The notes beneath the pieces were generated by a model, which saw only the letters and a program-made list of their open reading frames with translations, had not been told where the DNA came from and searched no databases. Shown here in pieces: positions 9,645 to 17,945 of a stretch of DNA of 64,000 nucleotides (position 1 is its first letter; the number at the start of each line of letters is the position of its first letter). The translations under genes and the position numbers were made by a program. The stretch comes from Rothia uropygialis (lineage in GTDB: Bacteria > Actinomycetota > Actinomycetes > Actinomycetales > Micrococcaceae): assembly GCF_004137765.1 (NCBI RefSeq), contig NZ_NOIS01000004.1:124001-188000 (forward strand), given 5' to 3'.

Positions 9645-9691
9645 ACGCCTAGGAGACCGACCCAGTTTCGGCTCCGGAGAAAGGATCACTC

Positions 9692-11065
9692 ATGCCGGAT
9701 TCAGGGAAATTGCCCGGAATGCTCGACCTCGATGAGCTCGAGGCGCTGGTAGACAAGGGGGAAATCGACACCGTCATCGTCGGCATCACCGACGCTATGG
9801 GCAGACTCCAAGGGAAGAGATGCGGCGCCCGATTCTTCCTTGACGACGTCGCCCGTCACGGGGTCGAAGGATGCAACTACCTTCTGGCGGTGGACGTGGA
9901 CAACAACACCGTGGACGGATACTCGTGCTCGTCATGGGAAAACGGCTATGGCGATCTGGTCATGAAGCCGGACTTCGCGACGCTGCGGAGACTCCCATGG
10001 CTGCCGGGTTCGGCCCTGGTTCTGTGCGATATCCACTCGACGGACGGACGGCCGATTCCCGTCTCGCCGAGGCAATTGCTGAAGCAGCAGATCGACCGGC
10101 TGGAATCCTTGGGGTATCGGGCAAATGCGGCGACTGAACTCGAGTTCATCATGTTCGAGACAGATTACGAGGACGCCCATATGCGCCACTACGCGGATCT
10201 CGAACCGTCCACGCAACACAATGTGGATTATTCCTTGTTGGCCACGTCGCGTCTCGAACCGGTGATCCGGGATATCCGGGTCGGAATGGAACATGCCGGG
10301 ATGGCCGTCGAAGCCTCCAAGGGAGAATGCAACTTCGGCCAACAGGAAATCACTTTCCGGTACCGGGACGCCCTCACGGCCTGCGACAATCACAGCATTT
10401 ACAAGGCCGGGGCCAAGGAGATCGCTGCACAGCACGGTAGATCGATCACGTTCATGGCCAAGTACAACGAGCGCGAAGGCAATTCCTGTCACGTGCACTT
10501 CAGTCTCACGGACTTGGATGGGAACCCGGTCTCGACCGGAGACAGCGAATACGGGTTCAGCCCAGTGTTCCAACAGATGATTGCCGGGCAGATCGCATGC
10601 TTATCCGATTTCTCCCTCTTCTTCGCCCCCAACATCAATTCCTACAAGCGCTTCCGAGAAGGCAGTTTTGCGCCGACCGCTATCGCGTGGGGCAAGGACA
10701 ACCGCAGTTGTGCCCTCCGAGTCGTGGGCGAGAACGGTTCACTGCGGGTCGAGAACCGGGTCGGCGGAGGCGACGTCAACCCATACCTGATCGTTGCCGC
10801 GATCATCGCAGCGACCTGCCACGGGATCGAAAAGGCTCTCCCGATTCCGCCGATCACCACCGGTAGCGCCTACGTGACCGAAGCCGACAGAGTTCCCGGT
10901 TCCCTGGCTCAGGCGCGGGACTCGTTCGCCAAAAGCACGGTTGCCCGCGAGCTGTTCGGCGACCAGGTCGTCGACCACTACGCTCACGCTGCCGACATAG
11001 AACTGCAAGCGTTCGGACGAGCCGTGACCGATTGGGAAAGGGAGAGAGGCTTTGAGCGACTCTGA
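9692..11065 (+). CDS. Glutamine synthetase-like gamma-glutamylamine ligase (GlnA4/PuuA type)
   Basis: ATP-dependent ligase expected to join the gamma-carboxyl of glutamate to an amine. It has 457 residues with a glutamine synthetase fold: beta-grasp N-terminus, then the catalytic barrel with ATELEFIMF, NSCHVHFSL near residue 265, and NINSYKRF near residue 315. In Streptomyces coelicolor the related GlnA4 makes gamma-glutamylethanolamide and GlnA3 acts on polyamines, so it need not make glutamine. An RBS (GGAGAAAGGATC) precedes the ATG. Its last 14 bases overlap the amidotransferase gene. The permease, C26 hydrolase, aldehyde dehydrogenase and SDR around it favour a catabolic ligase. Ethanolamine is the preferred substrate by context, not proven. 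Confidence 0.87.
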   Translation: MPDSGKLPGMLDLDELEALVDKGEIDTVIVGITDAMGRLQGKRCGARFFLDDVARHGVEGCNYLLAVDVDNNTVDGYSCSSWENGYGDLVMKPDFATLRRLPWLPGSALVLCDIHSTDGRPIPVSPRQLLKQQIDRLESLGYRANAATELEFIMFETDYEDAHMRHYADLEPSTQHNVDYSLLATSRLEPVIRDIRVGMEHAGMAVEASKGECNFGQQEITFRYRDALTACDNHSIYKAGAKEIAAQHGRSITFMAKYNEREGNSCHVHFSLTDLDGNPVSTGDSEYGFSPVFQQMIAGQIACLSDFSLFFAPNINSYKRFREGSFAPTAIAWGKDNRSCALRVVGENGSLRVENRVGGGDVNPYLIVAAIIAATCHGIEKALPIPPITTGSAYVTEADRVPGSLAQARDSFAKSTVARELFGDQVVDHYAHAADIELQAFGRAVTDWERERGFERL

Positions 11066-11822
11066 CAACACGCCCGTCATCGGGGTCACCACGTACTACC
11101 AGGACGCACAGTGGGGAGACTGGAGCGGTGAGGCCGCTATTCTCCCGGGCAATTATCTGAACGCTCTGGTCGATGCCGGAAGCAGCCCCGTTCTTCTTCC
11201 GCCGAGAGGGACAAACCCCGAATTTCTCAGACTTCTGGACGGCCTGATGATCATCGGAGGACCCGACGTCGATCCGAACAGTTACGGTCAGGACCCTCAC
11301 CCGGCCACCGTCTCGGATGCTGACCGGGACGCTCACGAATTCGCGTTGCTCGAAGCCGCCGAAGCGGCCGGTATTCCCCTCCTGTGCGTTTGCCGCGGAG
11401 CCCAGATCCTGAACATTGCGCACGGAGGAACCCTGCATCAGCACTTGCCGGAAGTGCTTCCGGACGGGGAACGGTACCGCGCGGCACCGGCAGTCTTCAC
11501 GGACACAGAAATCACTGTGGACCCGGGCACCCTCGCATACGGGATCCTGGGAGGTTCGTGCGTCGTCTCCTCGTATCACCACCAGGGCATCGATGCCGTC
11601 GGTAGGGACCTGAAAGTCACGGCGCGCTCGGCCGACGGACTGCCCCAGATCCTGGAGAGCGCCGGGGATGCTTGGCTCGTGGCCACCCAGTACCACCCGG
11701 AAGAAAAGCGTTTGGACGATGCCCGCCTCTTCTCCGCCTTCGTCAACGCCTGCCGCGAGCACGGTTCCGCACGAAAGGCCTCAGATTCACCCAAACCATG
11801 GCACAAGGAGGACACGAGATGA
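11052..11822 (+). CDS. Gamma-glutamyl-amide hydrolase, class I glutamine amidotransferase (PuuD-like, peptidase C26)
   Basis: Hydrolase that would release glutamate from the oxidised gamma-glutamyl intermediate, the last step of a Puu-like pathway. The 256 residues carry the nucleophile Cys in LLCVCRGAQILN (about residue 115) and the catalytic His/Glu in QYHPE (about residue 215). The N-terminal GLMIIGGPDVDPNSYG is typical of the C26 family. Start is TTG at 11052, inside the end of the ligase gene, with GGAGAGAGG upstream. The stop overlaps the next ATG (ATGA, 11819-11822). Tight coupling to both neighbours supports a shared pathway. Confidence 0.9.
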   Translation: MSDSDNTPVIGVTTYYQDAQWGDWSGEAAILPGNYLNALVDAGSSPVLLPPRGTNPEFLRLLDGLMIIGGPDVDPNSYGQDPHPATVSDADRDAHEFALLEAAEAAGIPLLCVCRGAQILNIAHGGTLHQHLPEVLPDGERYRAAPAVFTDTEITVDPGTLAYGILGGSCVVSSYHHQGIDAVGRDLKVTARSADGLPQILESAGDAWLVATQYHPEEKRLDDARLFSAFVNACREHGSARKASDSPKPWHKEDTR

Positions 11823-13177
11823 CGGTTCACGAAATCATCAATCCCACGAATGAGATGAGGATCGAAGATGTTGAGCTCTTCGACCGGACGCGGACGGATG
11901 AGGCCATCGACCGGGCTGCCCTGGCTTTCGAGACCTGGAAGCATGTCGCCCCCGCGGAGAGGGCCGATATCCTGCGCCGGTTCGCGCAGTCTTTGGATGC
12001 CGCGCAAGAGGACCTGGCGCAAATGGAGGTCGCGAATGCAGGCCACGTCATCGGCAACGCCCGGTGGGAAGCCGGAAACGTGCGCGATGTCATCCAGTAC
12101 TACTCGGCCGCACCTGAGCGTCTCCTCGGAGATCAGATCCCCGTCGGCGGTGGAATCAACGTCACGTTCCACGAGCCGCTCGGCGTCGTGGGAGTAATTG
12201 TTCCGTGGAACTTTCCGATGCCCATCGCGGGATGGGCCATCGGTCCGGCCCTGGCCGCGGGCAACACCGTGGTTCTCAAACCGGCCGAGCTCACCCCACT
12301 GACCGCCCTGCGCATAGGAAGAATAGCTCAGGAATCCGGCATCCCGGATGGGGTGCTCCAGGTCCTACCGGGCAAGGGCTCCGTGGTGGGAGAACGCTTC
12401 GTAACGCATCCGGCCGTCCGCAAAATCGTCTTCACAGGCTCCACCGCAGTCGGTCAACGAATCATGGCCGGCTGCGCCCCGCAGTCCAAGCGGGTCACTT
12501 TGGAGATGGGCGGCAAAAACTCGAATATCGTCTTCGCCGACGCGGACGTACGCGCAGCCGCACTCGCCGCACCCGGCGGTGCATTCGACAATGCGGGTCA
12601 GGACTGCTGCGCACGATCGAGGATCCTGGTGCAGGATTCCGTGTTCGACGAGTTCCTGGAACATCTGGAGCCTGCGGTCAAGAATTTCGTCGTCGGCGAT
12701 CCCCTGGACGAGAGCTCGGATATGGGCCCTCTGATCTCGGCGGGACATCGTGATTCGGTCCTGGAATACGTTGATCAAGGAAACGTCGCTTTCACGGGTT
12801 CGGCACCCGCGGGTCCCGGCTTCTGGGTTCCGCCGACTGTTCTGATCGCCGATTCCGAAACCGAGAAATGTTTCACGGAGGAAATCTTCGGGCCTGTCGT
12901 CTCGGTCTTCAGGTTCCAGGACGAAGCCGAGGCTCTCCGCATCGCCAACAACACCGAATACGGGCTCTCCGGTTCCATTTGGACCAGGGATCTCGGGCGG
13001 GCGCTGCGCGTGAGCCGAGGCGTCCAGTCAGGCAACCTCTCGGTCAATTCCCACAGTTCCGTGCGGTACTCCACCCCATTCGGTGGCTTCAAGCAGTCCG
13101 GGTTCGGCCGAGAACTCGGGCCCCACGCGGTCGAGGCCTTCACCGAAGTCAAGAACGTCTATTTTTCCGACAACTAA
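11819..13177 (+). CDS. Aldehyde dehydrogenase (PuuC-like)
   Basis: NAD(P)-dependent aldehyde dehydrogenase of 452 residues, expected to oxidise the gamma-glutamyl aldehyde to the acid. Visible motifs are [14 protein letters not shown] (cofactor site), FTGSTAVGQ, the general base Glu in TLEMGGKN, the nucleophile Cys in [10 protein letters not shown], and [12 protein letters not shown] chose the ATG at 11819 with AAGGAGG eight bases upstream and an ATGA overlap with the preceding stop; a longer reading into the previous gene has no support. It is slightly shorter than the usual 480-500 residues, mostly at the N-terminus. The enzyme class is secure; the substrate comes from context. Confidence 0.9.
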   Translation: MTVHEIINPTNEMRIEDVELFDRTRTDEAIDRAALAFETWKHVAPAERADILRRFAQSLDAAQEDLAQMEVANAGHVIGNARWEAGNVRDVIQYYSAAPERLLGDQIPVGGGINVTFHEPLGVVGVIVPWNFPMPIAGWAIGPALAAGNTVVLKPAELTPLTALRIGRIAQESGIPDGVLQVLPGKGSVVGERFVTHPAVRKIVFTGSTAVGQRIMAGCAPQSKRVTLEMGGKNSNIVFADADVRAAALAAPGGAFDNAGQDCCARSRILVQDSVFDEFLEHLEPAVKNFVVGDPLDESSDMGPLISAGHRDSVLEYVDQGNVAFTGSAPAGPGFWVPPTVLIADSETEKCFTEEIFGPVVSVFRFQDEAEALRIANNTEYGLSGSIWTRDLGRALRVSRGVQSGNLSVNSHSSVRYSTPFGGFKQSGFGRELGPHAVEAFTEVKNVYFSDN

Positions 13178-13206
13178 CCACCTCACCCCGATTACAGGAG
13201 GAAACC

Positions 13207-13986
13207 ATGACTGACGTCAAAGCACACCGACTCGACGGAAAGAGCGCGGTCATCACGGGAGGAGCTTCCGGCATCGGCCTCGCCACGGCCCGGCGCCTCG
13301 CGGCCGAAGGGGCGCGCGTGGTCATCGCCGACGTATCCGAGGAACAAGGACGGGCGGCGGCCAGCGAAGTCGGCGGCCTCTTCGTGAAGACCGACGTGAC
13401 AGACGCCGAGAGCGTCAGGGGCCTCTTCCAACGAACCAAGGATGAGTACGGTTCGGTGGATGTTGCGTTCAACAACGCCGGAATCTCACCGAATGATGAC
13501 GCGTCGATCACCGAAACCGGTATCGACGCGTGGAAACGGGTCCAGGACGTCAACCTGACGAGCGTCTTCCACTGCTGCAAGTACGCTCTGGAGCATATGA
13601 GGGCCCAACGCAGCGGGTCCATTATCAATACGGCCTCATTCGTTGCCGTGATGGGCGCAGCGACCTCGCAGATCTCATATTCCGCTTCCAAGGGCGGTGT
13701 TCTTGCCATGAGTCGCGAACTCGGCGTCGAATTTGCACGCGAGGGAATCAGAGTCAACGCCCTGTGCCCCGGACCGGTCAACACACCATTGCTCAAAGAA
13801 CTATTTGCCAAGGACCCCGAACAAGCACAGCGGCGCCTCATCCACGTTCCAATGGGCCGGTTCGGGGAACCGGAAGAGATGGCAGCCGCGGTGGCATTTC
13901 TGGCCTCGGATGATTCCTCATTCATCACCGCCAACACCTTCCTGGTCGACGGCGGCCTCTCCGGCGCGTACGTCACCCCGGAGTAA
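13207..13986 (+). CDS. SDR-family oxidoreductase
   Basis: Classical short-chain dehydrogenase/reductase of 259 residues. It shows the nucleotide-binding TGGASGIGLAT (about residues 16-26), NNAG, and the catalytic Tyr and Lys in SYSASKGG (about residues 158-165). The family reduces or oxidises alcohol/carbonyl groups with NAD(P). Start ATG at 13207 has AGGAGG six bases upstream. It is the last gene of the operon, 29 bases after the aldehyde dehydrogenase. In this setting it could oxidise the terminal hydroxyl of gamma-glutamylethanolamide to the aldehyde used by the previous gene product. That role is inferred; general FabG-like annotation is the fallback. Confidence 0.88.
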   Translation: MTDVKAHRLDGKSAVITGGASGIGLATARRLAAEGARVVIADVSEEQGRAAASEVGGLFVKTDVTDAESVRGLFQRTKDEYGSVDVAFNNAGISPNDDASITETGIDAWKRVQDVNLTSVFHCCKYALEHMRAQRSGSIINTASFVAVMGAATSQISYSASKGGVLAMSRELGVEFAREGIRVNALCPGPVNTPLLKELFAKDPEQAQRRLIHVPMGRFGEPEEMAAAVAFLASDDSSFITANTFLVDGGLSGAYVTPE

Positions 13987-14000
13987 ACCCTGCGCGGCCG

Positions 14001-14058
14001 GCGAGTTGGCAAGACGCATTCCTCCCCGACCCGTAATCGTGCGGATTTGCCAACTCGC
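14001..14058. repeat. Inverted repeat between convergent genes, possible bidirectional terminator
   Basis: GCGAGTTGGCAA (14001-14012) is perfectly complementary to 14047-14058, with a 34-base loop. It sits between the SDR stop and the stop of the convergent amidohydrolase. There is no T run, so intrinsic termination is only suggested. Confidence 0.4.
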
Positions 14059-14069
14059 GGCGTCAGGTT

Positions 14070-15299
14070 CTATGCGGTCAAATACTCCAACGCCGCGAGC
14101 ACTTGGGCTCGCGTTCCGGTCTCGATGGTCGGGTGAATCACCGGGTAAAAGAAAGGCGAATGGTTCGCCGGGATGTCTTCCTGCAACCTGCCGTTCTTCA
14201 CCGCGTCGGCGTATTTCTTCTCATCCGCACCTCCGAAGAACCAGTAACAATACGGCACCCCGAAAGCGTCAGGGAGTTCGCTGAAGTCCTCGGAAGCCGT
14301 CGCGGGGGATCCTTCCTGAAGAACGCCGTCGTCGAATCCGGAGCTGAACGCTTGGCTGACACGGTCGGTCACATCGGCGTCGTTCTCCGTAAGCGGGAAC
14401 TGGTCGTAGTACTCGAATTCCGGGTCCTCGGGCGAGCCAGCGGCCGCGCACTCACCACGAACAATTCGCTCGATCGATGCGATCACACGGTTGCGCACAT
14501 CATGGTCGTAGGTGCGAATGTTCAAGCGCAACTCGGCTCGATCCGGAATCACGTTCGCTTGTGTGCCAGAGTTGAAGGCACCCACGGTCACCACGGCGAA
14601 CTCGCCCGGTTCGACCTCACGGGAGACGATCGACTGCAAGCGCAGCACGATGCTCGCGGCGAGTACGACAGGATCTACCGACAGATGCGGCATCGAACCA
14701 TGCGAACCGCGTCCGTGCACGGTGATGTGAATGGAGTCCGCCATGGAAAGCATGGGACCCGCGTGGGTATAGACGTGGCCGGCAGGCTTGGGCATCACGT
14801 GCTGCCCCAGGACGACCTCGGGGTGCGGGACCTTGTCCACAAGCCCGTCGTCGATCATGGCGCTCGCGCCCTTGGCATTCTCCTCAGAAGGTTGGAATAA
14901 TGCGACGTAGGTGCCCGACCATGCCTCCTTGTTCCGAACCAGGATCCGCAGCGCGCCCAGAAGCGTGGCCATGTGCATATCGTGTCCGCAGGCGTGCATC
15001 ACCCCATCGTTCTGCGAGGCGTAATCCAGACCAGTCCTTTCGCTCACGGGAAGTGCATCGATATCGGCACGCGCCATGATGATCGGACCATCCCCGTTCT
15101 CGACCACCGCAACTACTCCGGTATCGCCGATGACTTTCGGCTCGAGCGCCAAATTGCGCAGCTCTTCTTGTAGCCGTTCCGAGGTCCGGTGTTCTTTCAG
15201 GCCCAATTCCGGATTGCGGTGGAGGTCCTTGTACAGATCCTCTTGCCAATTCAGCTGCTCGGACAGCCCGGTGAAAATATCGCTGACGTTCTTTCCCAT
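14070..15299 (-). CDS. M20 family amidohydrolase (hippurate hydrolase / N-acyl-amino acid deacylase type)
   Basis: Metal-dependent cytoplasmic amidohydrolase of 409 residues from the M20D group, which removes acyl groups from amino acids or cleaves small peptides. Family signatures are RADIDALPV near residue 75, HACGHDMHMA near 100, the catalytic Glu in PSEENAKGA near 135, HGRGSHGSMP near 185 in the dimerisation domain, and SEDFS near the C-terminus. I chose ATG at 15299 with GAGAGGG seven bases upstream. It is convergent with the SDR gene and followed upstream by the macro-domain gene on the same strand (60-base gap). The true substrate cannot be told from the sequence. Confidence 0.9.
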   Translation of the reverse strand: MGKNVSDIFTGLSEQLNWQEDLYKDLHRNPELGLKEHRTSERLQEELRNLALEPKVIGDTGVVAVVENGDGPIIMARADIDALPVSERTGLDYASQNDGVMHACGHDMHMATLLGALRILVRNKEAWSGTYVALFQPSEENAKGASAMIDDGLVDKVPHPEVVLGQHVMPKPAGHVYTHAGPMLSMADSIHITVHGRGSHGSMPHLSVDPVVLAASIVLRLQSIVSREVEPGEFAVVTVGAFNSGTQANVIPDRAELRLNIRTYDHDVRNRVIASIERIVRGECAAAGSPEDPEFEYYDQFPLTENDADVTDRVSQAFSSGFDDGVLQEGSPATASEDFSELPDAFGVPYCYWFFGGADEKKYADAVKNGRLQEDIPANHSPFFYPVIHPTIETGTRAQVLAALEYLTA

Positions 15300-15359
15300 G
15301 GGTATCCCTCTCAACTCGAGTACGCTCCGACCACTGTCAACCGGAGCGGGCGGTTGGGC

Positions 15360-15893
15360 TCACTCGGCCAAAGCCGCTCGGTACCCATCTTCCGCCTTGT
15401 GGCCGAACGGAACCAGGACGACGGTGCGAATCGTGTCTCCGACTTGGTCCTCCATCGCACGGATGGCCTCCACGGCGATGCGCGTCGCGTCGTCCATCGG
15501 CCAACCGTAGACGCCAGCGGAAATGGTGGGGAACGCGACGGACGCCGCACCGATTTCCGCGGCGATCTGCAACGCGCTGCGGTAGCACGACGCGAGAATC
15601 GGAGCCTTTTCCGCGTACTTCTCTGCGGTCTTGGCATAGGTGGGTCCCACGGTGTGAATGACCCACTGCGCAGGCAAATCACCGGCGGTCGTGGCTACTG
15701 CCCGACCCGCCGGAAGCCCGTCAGGGAAGTCCGTCTCCCGGATTTTTTTGCACTCCTCCAGGATCGCAGGCCCGCCCGCACGGTGAATCGCCCCGTCCAC
15801 GCCACCACCGCCCATCAGCGATGAATTGGCTGCGTTGACGATCGCGTCGACCTCGACTTCGGTGATGTCTCCCGGACGTATCTCTATATCCAT
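15360..15893 (-). CDS. Macro-domain protein (O-acetyl-ADP-ribose deacetylase-like, YmdB type)
   Basis: Single macro domain of 177 residues. It shows the ADP-ribose-binding segments DAIVNAANSSLMGGGGVDGAIHR split across residues 15-40 and the second loop FPTISAGVYGWP near residue 125. Proteins like this hydrolyse O-acetyl-ADP-ribose or remove ADP-ribose from aspartate and glutamate. The start ATG at 15893 has only a weak ribosome binding site. It lies between the FemAB-like gene and the M20 amidohydrolase, all on the minus strand. Nothing here links it to a particular ADP-ribosyltransferase. Confidence 0.92.
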   Translation of the reverse strand: MDIEIRPGDITEVEVDAIVNAANSSLMGGGGVDGAIHRAGGPAILEECKKIRETDFPDGLPAGRAVATTAGDLPAQWVIHTVGPTYAKTAEKYAEKAPILASCYRSALQIAAEIGAASVAFPTISAGVYGWPMDDATRIAVEAIRAMEDQVGDTIRTVVLVPFGHKAEDGYRAALAE

Positions 15894-15978
15894 GTGCCCA
15901 GCCTAAAGCCCGGACCCGGAACACGGACCGATAATTTTCGATGAGAACGCGGGATCCGCACGAGGAAATGGCAATCGT

Positions 15979-17025
15979 CTAATCGTGAGCGAGCATCATC
16001 TCTCGAGCATTTCGTGCCAGACCTCGGCCCGCACGGACGGTGCGGTACGCCGCATAGCGAGCCGTCGACACGGCCAGATCCCATGTGCCCGCGAGTTCGA
16101 CGTCGTCGCCACCGAATGACCTCTTGAATCGCGTGAATCCTGCCCAAGGGTGCGTCGGCGAATCCGTGGGCGCAATACCGAACAGATCGGCGACGGAGCT
16201 GCCGCGCTCGGCGGCGTCCAGGATGGCCTGGGCGATCATCGGCTGATTCGGGCGCATACTGCGATATTCGGGTCGCATTCCCGCGTGGGCGAAAATCCTC
16301 GTGCTCGGGGAATCGTAGACGAACGCAGATGCGACGACCCGCCCTCCGTGGAATGTCATGTAGACCCTTCCCGCATCTGCAGGCATCAGGGTGCGGGCCA
16401 CCGCCCGCAGATAGTCGGCGTCGTGCGCAACGAACCCCTTGCGCTCAGCGCTTGCGTGGTTCAGTGCGATGAGTTCTTCCACGGCCTCCGGGTCCTGGCT
16501 CGACTCAATGCTCAAGCCCTTGTCCCGATGCCGACGCCACAGGTTCCGATTGGTTCCCGTCATGCCAGCCAGGATCCTTTCCGGATCCTTCGTGAGATCG
16601 ATCCAGCGGGTACGACGCGGCTGAATGTCTCTGGGCGCCTCGTGGGCACCGAGTTCCAGAAGTTCGGAACGGACTCGGGGCGCGCTCATGGGCCGAGTAC
16701 CGTCAGCGACGACGGGTTCAACCCTCAACCAGCCAACGCCCTCGTGACGCGCGGCATCCCGAAGGGCCTTGACCGCGGTCTCGAGGGATTCGACGTCCTC
16801 GACGACCGGGCCGTACGGGACATACCAAATACGCCCCAGGACGTTGTTCTCCTCGACGACCAGCGCCGACCATCCCGGACCGCCCAACCGATGAGTTTTG
16901 TGGCCCAGCGCTGTTTGGGTCCGTGCCCACAATCGTCCCTGAAGCACTGTTTGTGGGCCAGCAATCTCTTTCGCGTGAGCGGTCGGTACTGACATGGGCG
17001 AATCTGTGTATTGAAGCGGTGACAT
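15979..17025 (-). CDS. FemA/FemB-like GNAT protein (peptidoglycan bridge or lipid II:aminoacyltransferase family)
   Basis: Protein of 348 residues with the FemAB fold, two related acyltransferase halves. The family adds amino acids from aminoacyl-tRNA to the peptidoglycan stem peptide. Recognisable parts are the N-terminal WARTQTALGH, the central RRTRWIDLTKDPE, the NRNLWRRHRDKG basic stretch, and the C-terminal DLFGIAP segment. ATG at 17025 was preferred because GGAGAGGG lies nine bases upstream; a reading 33 bases longer is possible. It is probably a monocistronic or two-gene unit with the macro-domain gene. Actinobacteria often carry several such paralogues, so which residue it adds is unknown. 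Confidence 0.8.
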   Translation of the reverse strand: MSPLQYTDSPMSVPTAHAKEIAGPQTVLQGRLWARTQTALGHKTHRLGGPGWSALVVEENNVLGRIWYVPYGPVVEDVESLETAVKALRDAARHEGVGWLRVEPVVADGTRPMSAPRVRSELLELGAHEAPRDIQPRRTRWIDLTKDPERILAGMTGTNRNLWRRHRDKGLSIESSQDPEAVEELIALNHASAERKGFVAHDADYLRAVARTLMPADAGRVYMTFHGGRVVASAFVYDSPSTRIFAHAGMRPEYRSMRPNQPMIAQAILDAAERGSSVADLFGIAPTDSPTHPWAGFTRFKRSFGGDDVELAGTWDLAVSTARYAAYRTVRAGRGLARNAREMMLAHD

Positions 17026-17159
17026 CGGCGTCGTCCCTCTCCGGTTCTGGGTGATCAACGTGGATCAGCACAGACGCCGGAAAACGCCGCCTTAGCTGAT
17101 TGTCTCTACCCGGTATTCGGAGCCGAAGAGGCGTTCGGATTCATCATCGTGCCGGTTTT

Positions 17160-17816
17160 TCAGCCGGAAACTATTCGCTGTGCGAAGTGGACAAGGTATT
17201 CGTTCAGTTGCCGTGCCGCTTGCTCACCGCCGGTAAGATCCTGTTCTGTGATGGCGGTGAGCATATCGCGGTGCAGCTTGGCTCCTGTGCGCACTTCGGA
17301 ATCGTCGACGACGTGGGCGGTCCAGAATCGACGCGAGAGGTTCTGCAGCGGGACCATCGCATCCTGCAGATAATCGTTGTGACTTGCCTTGAGAATCAGA
17401 CCGTGTGTCTGCCGGACGGTTTCCGAGTAGGTATCGAGAGTGAATTCCTCCGTTTTCAAGCGCTCGGCCAATTGCCCCATGTCATCACGTTCCTCGATCG
17501 AAGAACGTTCACAAGCCAACTGAACCGCCAGAGGATCCAGAACCCGCCGCATCTCGAGGATGCGCAGCTCCGCTTCGACGCTGACCTGGGGCACCAGAAT
17601 GCCTCGGCTCGGATGGATCTCAACCATGCGTTCACGCGCGAGTCGATGAACGGCTTCCCGCACCGGTGTGCGACCCAGCCCGGTCCATTCCATGAAATCG
17701 GCCTCGGAAACGAACGTGAGCGGTTCGATCTCCCCATGGATGATCATGTGCTCAATGCTCGTGTAAGCCATGTCGGTGAGGGTGGTGCGGGACCGCGTCC
17801 GAGTGGGACGGTTCAT
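17160..17816 (-). CDS. GntR/FadR-family transcriptional regulator
   Basis: Regulator of 218 residues with an N-terminal winged helix (about residues 15-75, containing MEWTGLGRTPVREAVHRLARE) and an FCD-type ligand domain. GRTPVREAV is the recognition-helix signature of FadR-subfamily proteins. I prefer ATG at 17816 with GAGAGG six bases upstream over the ATG at 17822. It diverges from the NCS1 permease gene with about 130 bases between, so it most likely controls the permease-flavin reductase pair. Ligand unknown. Confidence 0.88.
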   Translation of the reverse strand: MNRPTRTRSRTTLTDMAYTSIEHMIIHGEIEPLTFVSEADFMEWTGLGRTPVREAVHRLARERMVEIHPSRGILVPQVSVEAELRILEMRRVLDPLAVQLACERSSIEERDDMGQLAERLKTEEFTLDTYSETVRQTHGLILKASHNDYLQDAMVPLQNLSRRFWTAHVVDDSEVRTGAKLHRDMLTAITEQDLTGGEQAARQLNEYLVHFAQRIVSG

Positions 17817-17860
17817 GGTCATCCTCTCTGAGAGTCAGTATTGAAATTTTTGCATACCCC

Positions 17861-17875
17861 TGGCATATACAGCCA
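17861..17875. promoter_or_regulatory. Possible operator TGGC-N7-GCCA in divergent promoter region
   Basis: A short inverted repeat (TGGCATATACAGCCA) lies between the GntR gene and the NCS1 permease gene. A TTGAAA at 17841-17846 with AT-rich -10-like bases at 17864-17871 would put it over the -10 region of a plus-strand promoter. The arms are only four bases, so this is a weak call. Confidence 0.3.
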
Positions 17876-17945
17876 ATATATCGGTAGAGTATCGCAGATA
17901 AGAGTGTCAGCAGTCACACTGACAACAGGATTCAAGGAGATACTC

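Noticed and set aside
10854-11762. 302-codon open frame on the minus strand
   Set aside because: Lies opposite the GS-like ligase and C26 amidotransferase, both with clear active-site motifs.
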